Origin: SAR324 cluster bacterium
GTDB lineage: Bacteria; SAR324; NAC60-12
Direction: 5' to 3'
DNA: 25,780 nucleotides
Assembly (NCBI GenBank): GCA_028822475.1
Contig: JAPKDT010000004.1
Span: 1-25,780 of the forward strand
Under the pieces are notes generated by a model. That model worked only from the letters and a program-made list of their open reading frames with translations, searched no databases and had not been told where the DNA came from. Position numbers and translations under genes: made by a program. Positions 23,285 to 25,780 of this stretch are shown piece by piece; position 1 is the first letter of the stretch, and every line of letters begins with the position of its first letter.

Positions 23285-25387
23285 ATGGAAGTAGATGAAC
23301 GTTACAAAATTTTATTTGAACCGCTAAAAATAGGCCCTGTTGTGGCGCCGAATCGTTTTTATCAGGTTCCACACTGCAACGGGATGGGTTACCGTGACGT
23401 CACATCCATGGCGGCACTGCGGGCGATCAAGGCTGAGGGCGGATGGGGAGTTGTTTGTACAGAGCAGGTGGAAATACACCACACTTCTGAAATCACACCA
23501 TACATCGAACTCAGAATTTGGGACGACAAAGACCTGCCGGTACTTTCCAGAATCACCAACGCCGTTCATACGCACGGTTCATTGGCAGGCATCGAACTGG
23601 CTTACAACGGAATGCACGCACCTAATTTGTATTCTCGTGAAGTACCGCTCGGACCAAGTGACCTGCCGACCTACACTAACAGTAATGAACCTGTGCAGGC
23701 CCGTGCGATGACTAAGCGCGATATTACAAACTTACGGCGCTGGCACCGCAACGCGGCCCTACGTTCCAAAGCGGCCGGATTTGACATCGTCTATGTTTAT
23801 GGAGCACACGGCCTGGGAGCGCCGCAGCATTTTCTTTCCAGACGTTACAACCAGCGCACTGACGAATACGGTGGTAGCCTCAAAAATCGTGCGCGTCTTC
23901 TAATTGAACTTATAGAGGACACCAAAGAAGCTGTCGGCGATACCTGCGCTGTGGCCTGCAGAATCGGAGTGGATGAACTGCTGGGTGAAGAAGGAATTCA
24001 TCGCGAAGAAATACTGGAACTTTTCAACGAAATCAGCGAACTTCCAGATTTGTGGGATTTGACACTTTGCAGTTGGGATATTGATTCACGTACCTCACGT
24101 TTTGGTGAAGAAGGTCATCAGGAACCTTTTGTAACTGGATTTAAGCAACTGACGAGCAAGCCTGTTGTCGGAGTGGGACGTTTCACATCTCCAGACGCAA
24201 TGGTTTCGCAAATTCGCCGTGGGGTGCTGGACTTAATCGGCGCGGCGCGGCCTTCGATTGCGGATCCATTTTTGCCGAAAAAAATAGCGGAAGATCGTTT
24301 GGAAGACATTCGGGAGTGTATCGGTTGTAATATTTGCGTTTCTGGAGACATGACCATGTCGCCGATTCGTTGTACTCAAAACCCGACAATGGGTGAAGAA
24401 TGGAGAAAAGGCTGGCATCCGGAAAAAATTCACGGTAAAGGAAAAAGCGATAGTGTGCTGATTATCGGAGGCGGACCTGCAGGACTGGAATGCGCGCGTG
24501 CTTTGGGACGGAGAGGTTATCAAGTTACTCTTGCGGAAAAAAACAAGGAGCTTGGGGGCAGGGTTACACAGGAGTCACGCTTGCCAGGATTGGCCGCCTG
24601 GAGTCGTGTGCTGGATTATCGACTCGGACAAATCCGCCAAATGGATAATGTAGAAACCTATCTCGGCAGTGAGGTGACAGTGGAGGATATTTTGGAATTC
24701 GGCAGTGAACATGTGGTGGTGGCGACAGGTTCAAGATGGCGAAATGATGGAGTCGGCCGTCACCATCTTATTCCTCAAAAATTTCCGGAGGCCAATACAT
24801 ACACCCCGGATGACATTTTTGCTGGAAGGCTTCCAAGCGGTAAAGTTGTGATCTACGATGATGATCATTTTTATCTCGGAGGAGTCCTTGCCGAACTTTG
24901 CCAGAAAAATGGTTGTGAGGTGACGCTTGTAACTCCAGCTGCACTCGTTTCATCATGGACAGTCCATACTCTGGAACAGGAAATGATTGAAGCGGATTTA
25001 CTAAAAAAAGGAATCCGGATTGTAACACGTCATGTTGTACATCCCGGAAAAATATTAATTCCTGAAAGCGAGCCTTACGCTGTTCACATTTACACAAAAG
25101 AGGTGAAAATTCTGGAATGTGATGCTTTAGTTTTGGTTACTGCGCGTTTGCCTAATTCTGGTCTTGAATCAGCTTTGGAAAATGTCCGTTATTCTTGGGA
25201 CGACGCCGGAATAAAAAGTGTAACACGTATCGGAGACTCTTTGGCTCCGGCTACAATCGCTGCCGCTGTCTATTCGGGTCACCGTTATGCACGTGAACTC
25301 GATGAGAAAATTGATCCGGATAAAGTCCCATTTGAAAGGGAACTGACAGCAATTGCTCCTGAACCTGACTGGAAAACATTTTGGTAA
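23285..25387 (+). CDS. Trimethylamine dehydrogenase-family iron-sulfur flavoprotein, histamine dehydrogenase-like
   Basis: This 700-residue protein is an Old-Yellow-Enzyme-type barrel (about 1-340), a 4Fe-4S site, and an ADP/NAD-binding region (IIGGGPAG, about 393-400). TMADH-family enzymes oxidatively deaminate amines and pass electrons to an electron-transfer flavoprotein or another acceptor. Cys31 matches the cysteine carrying 6-S-cysteinyl FMN (YQVPHC). Tyr172, His175 and Asp267 match the TMADH catalytic triad, and Cys345, Cys348, Cys351 and Cys363 are the cluster ligands. The substrate bowl of TMADH (Tyr60, Trp264, Trp355) reads Gln61, Trp264, Asp355 here, which is the histamine dehydrogenase pattern as I remember it. 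Expected substrates are therefore a primary or aromatic amine rather than trimethylamine. No etfAB is in view. Confidence 0.9.
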   Translation: MEVDERYKILFEPLKIGPVVAPNRFYQVPHCNGMGYRDVTSMAALRAIKAEGGWGVVCTEQVEIHHTSEITPYIELRIWDDKDLPVLSRITNAVHTHGSLAGIELAYNGMHAPNLYSREVPLGPSDLPTYTNSNEPVQARAMTKRDITNLRRWHRNAALRSKAAGFDIVYVYGAHGLGAPQHFLSRRYNQRTDEYGGSLKNRARLLIELIEDTKEAVGDTCAVACRIGVDELLGEEGIHREEILELFNEISELPDLWDLTLCSWDIDSRTSRFGEEGHQEPFVTGFKQLTSKPVVGVGRFTSPDAMVSQIRRGVLDLIGAARPSIADPFLPKKIAEDRLEDIRECIGCNICVSGDMTMSPIRCTQNPTMGEEWRKGWHPEKIHGKGKSDSVLIIGGGPAGLECARALGRRGYQVTLAEKNKELGGRVTQESRLPGLAAWSRVLDYRLGQIRQMDNVETYLGSEVTVEDILEFGSEHVVVATGSRWRNDGVGRHHLIPQKFPEANTYTPDDIFAGRLPSGKVVIYDDDHFYLGGVLAELCQKNGCEVTLVTPAALVSSWTVHTLEQEMIEADLLKKGIRIVTRHVVHPGKILIPESEPYAVHIYTKEVKILECDALVLVTARLPNSGLESALENVRYSWDDAGIKSVTRIGDSLAPATIAAAVYSGHRYARELDEKIDPDKVPFERELTAIAPEPDWKTFW

Positions 25388-25449
25388 GAATAATATTAAC
25401 AACGCAGCAACTCTTTCAGAGTTAAAACTATTCTTGAGCATGACTTGCC

Positions 25450-25467
25450 AAGTGAATGTGTTCACTT
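25450..25467. repeat. Inverted repeat upstream of the amidohydrolase gene
   Basis: AAGTGAA and TTCACTT are perfect 7-bp arms around TGTG, followed by TTTA. The repeat lies 62 bases after the dehydrogenase stop and 34 before the next ATG. It may be an operator or a weak terminator; the T-run is short. Confidence 0.5.
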
Positions 25468-25501
25468 TTACATAAAATAAATTCATACACTGTTTAACGA
25501 T

Positions 25502-25780
25502 ATGATTACAATTTATTCAGAAAAACATCGGCTACGTAACGCAAAAACTGAACTTTTTGGTGGCCTACTTGTTCCTCCGTATGAAAATCCTTCTCGCGCA
25601 GATATCATTTTGGAAAGAGTAAACAGCGAGAATCTTGGTGAAGTGAGCGCTCCCTCTGAATTTGGAATGGAACCTGTTTTGGCTTTGCATGATGCTGGAT
25701 TTGTAGAATTTCTTCGTGTGGCCTGGGACGAATGGTCACAGACAGAATACGAAGGCGAGATCATTCCCATCTGTTGGCCA
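25502..25780 (+). CDS. Acetylpolyamine amidohydrolase / class II histone deacetylase-family protein (5' part)
   Basis: An ATG at 25502 opens a frame that runs off the window after 93 codons. It reads MITIYSEKHRLRNAKTELFG, then GLLVPPYENPSRADIILERV and LALHDAGFVEFLRVAWDEW. This is the N-terminal signature of bacterial acetylpolyamine amidohydrolases (AphA type), zinc enzymes that deacetylate N-acetylated putrescine, cadaverine and longer polyamines. The zinc ligands and catalytic histidines lie downstream, outside the window, so activity cannot be judged. It follows the amine dehydrogenase in the same direction, 114 bases on, which fits an amine-catabolism setting. Confidence 0.85.
   Translation, partial: MITIYSEKHRLRNAKTELFGGLLVPPYENPSRADIILERVNSENLGEVSAPSEFGMEPVLALHDAGFVEFLRVAWDEWSQTEYEGEIIPICWP

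Noticed and set aside
23285..25387. 2,4-dienoyl-CoA reductase (FadH type) as identity of the iron-sulfur flavoprotein
   Set aside because: The architecture is shared, but the FMN-linking cysteine context YQVPHC and the Tyr/His/Asp triad are those of the amine dehydrogenase branch.

Overview
The window holds a nearly complete ribosomal-protein superoperon on the minus strand (about 1-16710) and, divergent from it, a plus-strand stretch of metabolic genes (about 16975-25780). Base composition is moderate to AT-rich. SecY, EF-Tu (GITIAT after the switch region) and the compact gene spacing look like a proteobacterium of the old 'deltaproteobacterial' type. Together with an amine-oriented accessory set, this suggests an uncultured marine lineage such as SAR324. 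That assignment is inferred from sequence impression, not from a tree.

Minus strand, in transcription order: a sigma70-like promoter (16767-16795), then rpsL, rpsG, fusA, tuf (str), rpsJ, rplD, rplW, rplB, rpsS, rplV, rpsC, rplP, rpmC, rpsQ (S10), rplN, rplX, rplE, rpsN, rpsH, rplF, rplR, rpsE, rpmD, rplO, secY, rpmJ (spc), and rpsM, rpsK, rpoA, rplQ (alpha). Genes overlap by 1-4 bases or lie a few tens of bases apart, so str, S10, spc and alpha look like one transcription unit. Two universal genes are missing from their usual slots: rplC (L3), between rpsJ and rplD, and rpsD (S4), between rpsK and rpoA. The empty rpsD slot carries a terminator-like hairpin. RpoA has an unusual acidic N-terminal extension, and L17 has a long charged C-terminal extension that runs off the window.

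Plus strand: a YyaL/DUF255 thioredoxin-fold protein, a zinc deacylase of the AstE/AspA family, and a translationally coupled three-gene cassette (flavin monooxygenase, Rid-family protein lacking the RidA arginine, DUF1028 protein). Next comes a 413-base AT-rich gap with inverted repeats and a possible 46-codon antisense membrane peptide. The stretch ends with a trimethylamine-dehydrogenase-family flavoprotein whose substrate pocket reads like histamine dehydrogenase, and the 5' part of an acetylpolyamine amidohydrolase. The plus-strand set is most simply read as catabolism of amines or acylated amines: deacylation, oxidative deamination, imine handling and flavin hydroxylation. No substrate can be proven from sequence.

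No tRNA, rRNA, CRISPR array or complete mobile element was seen.
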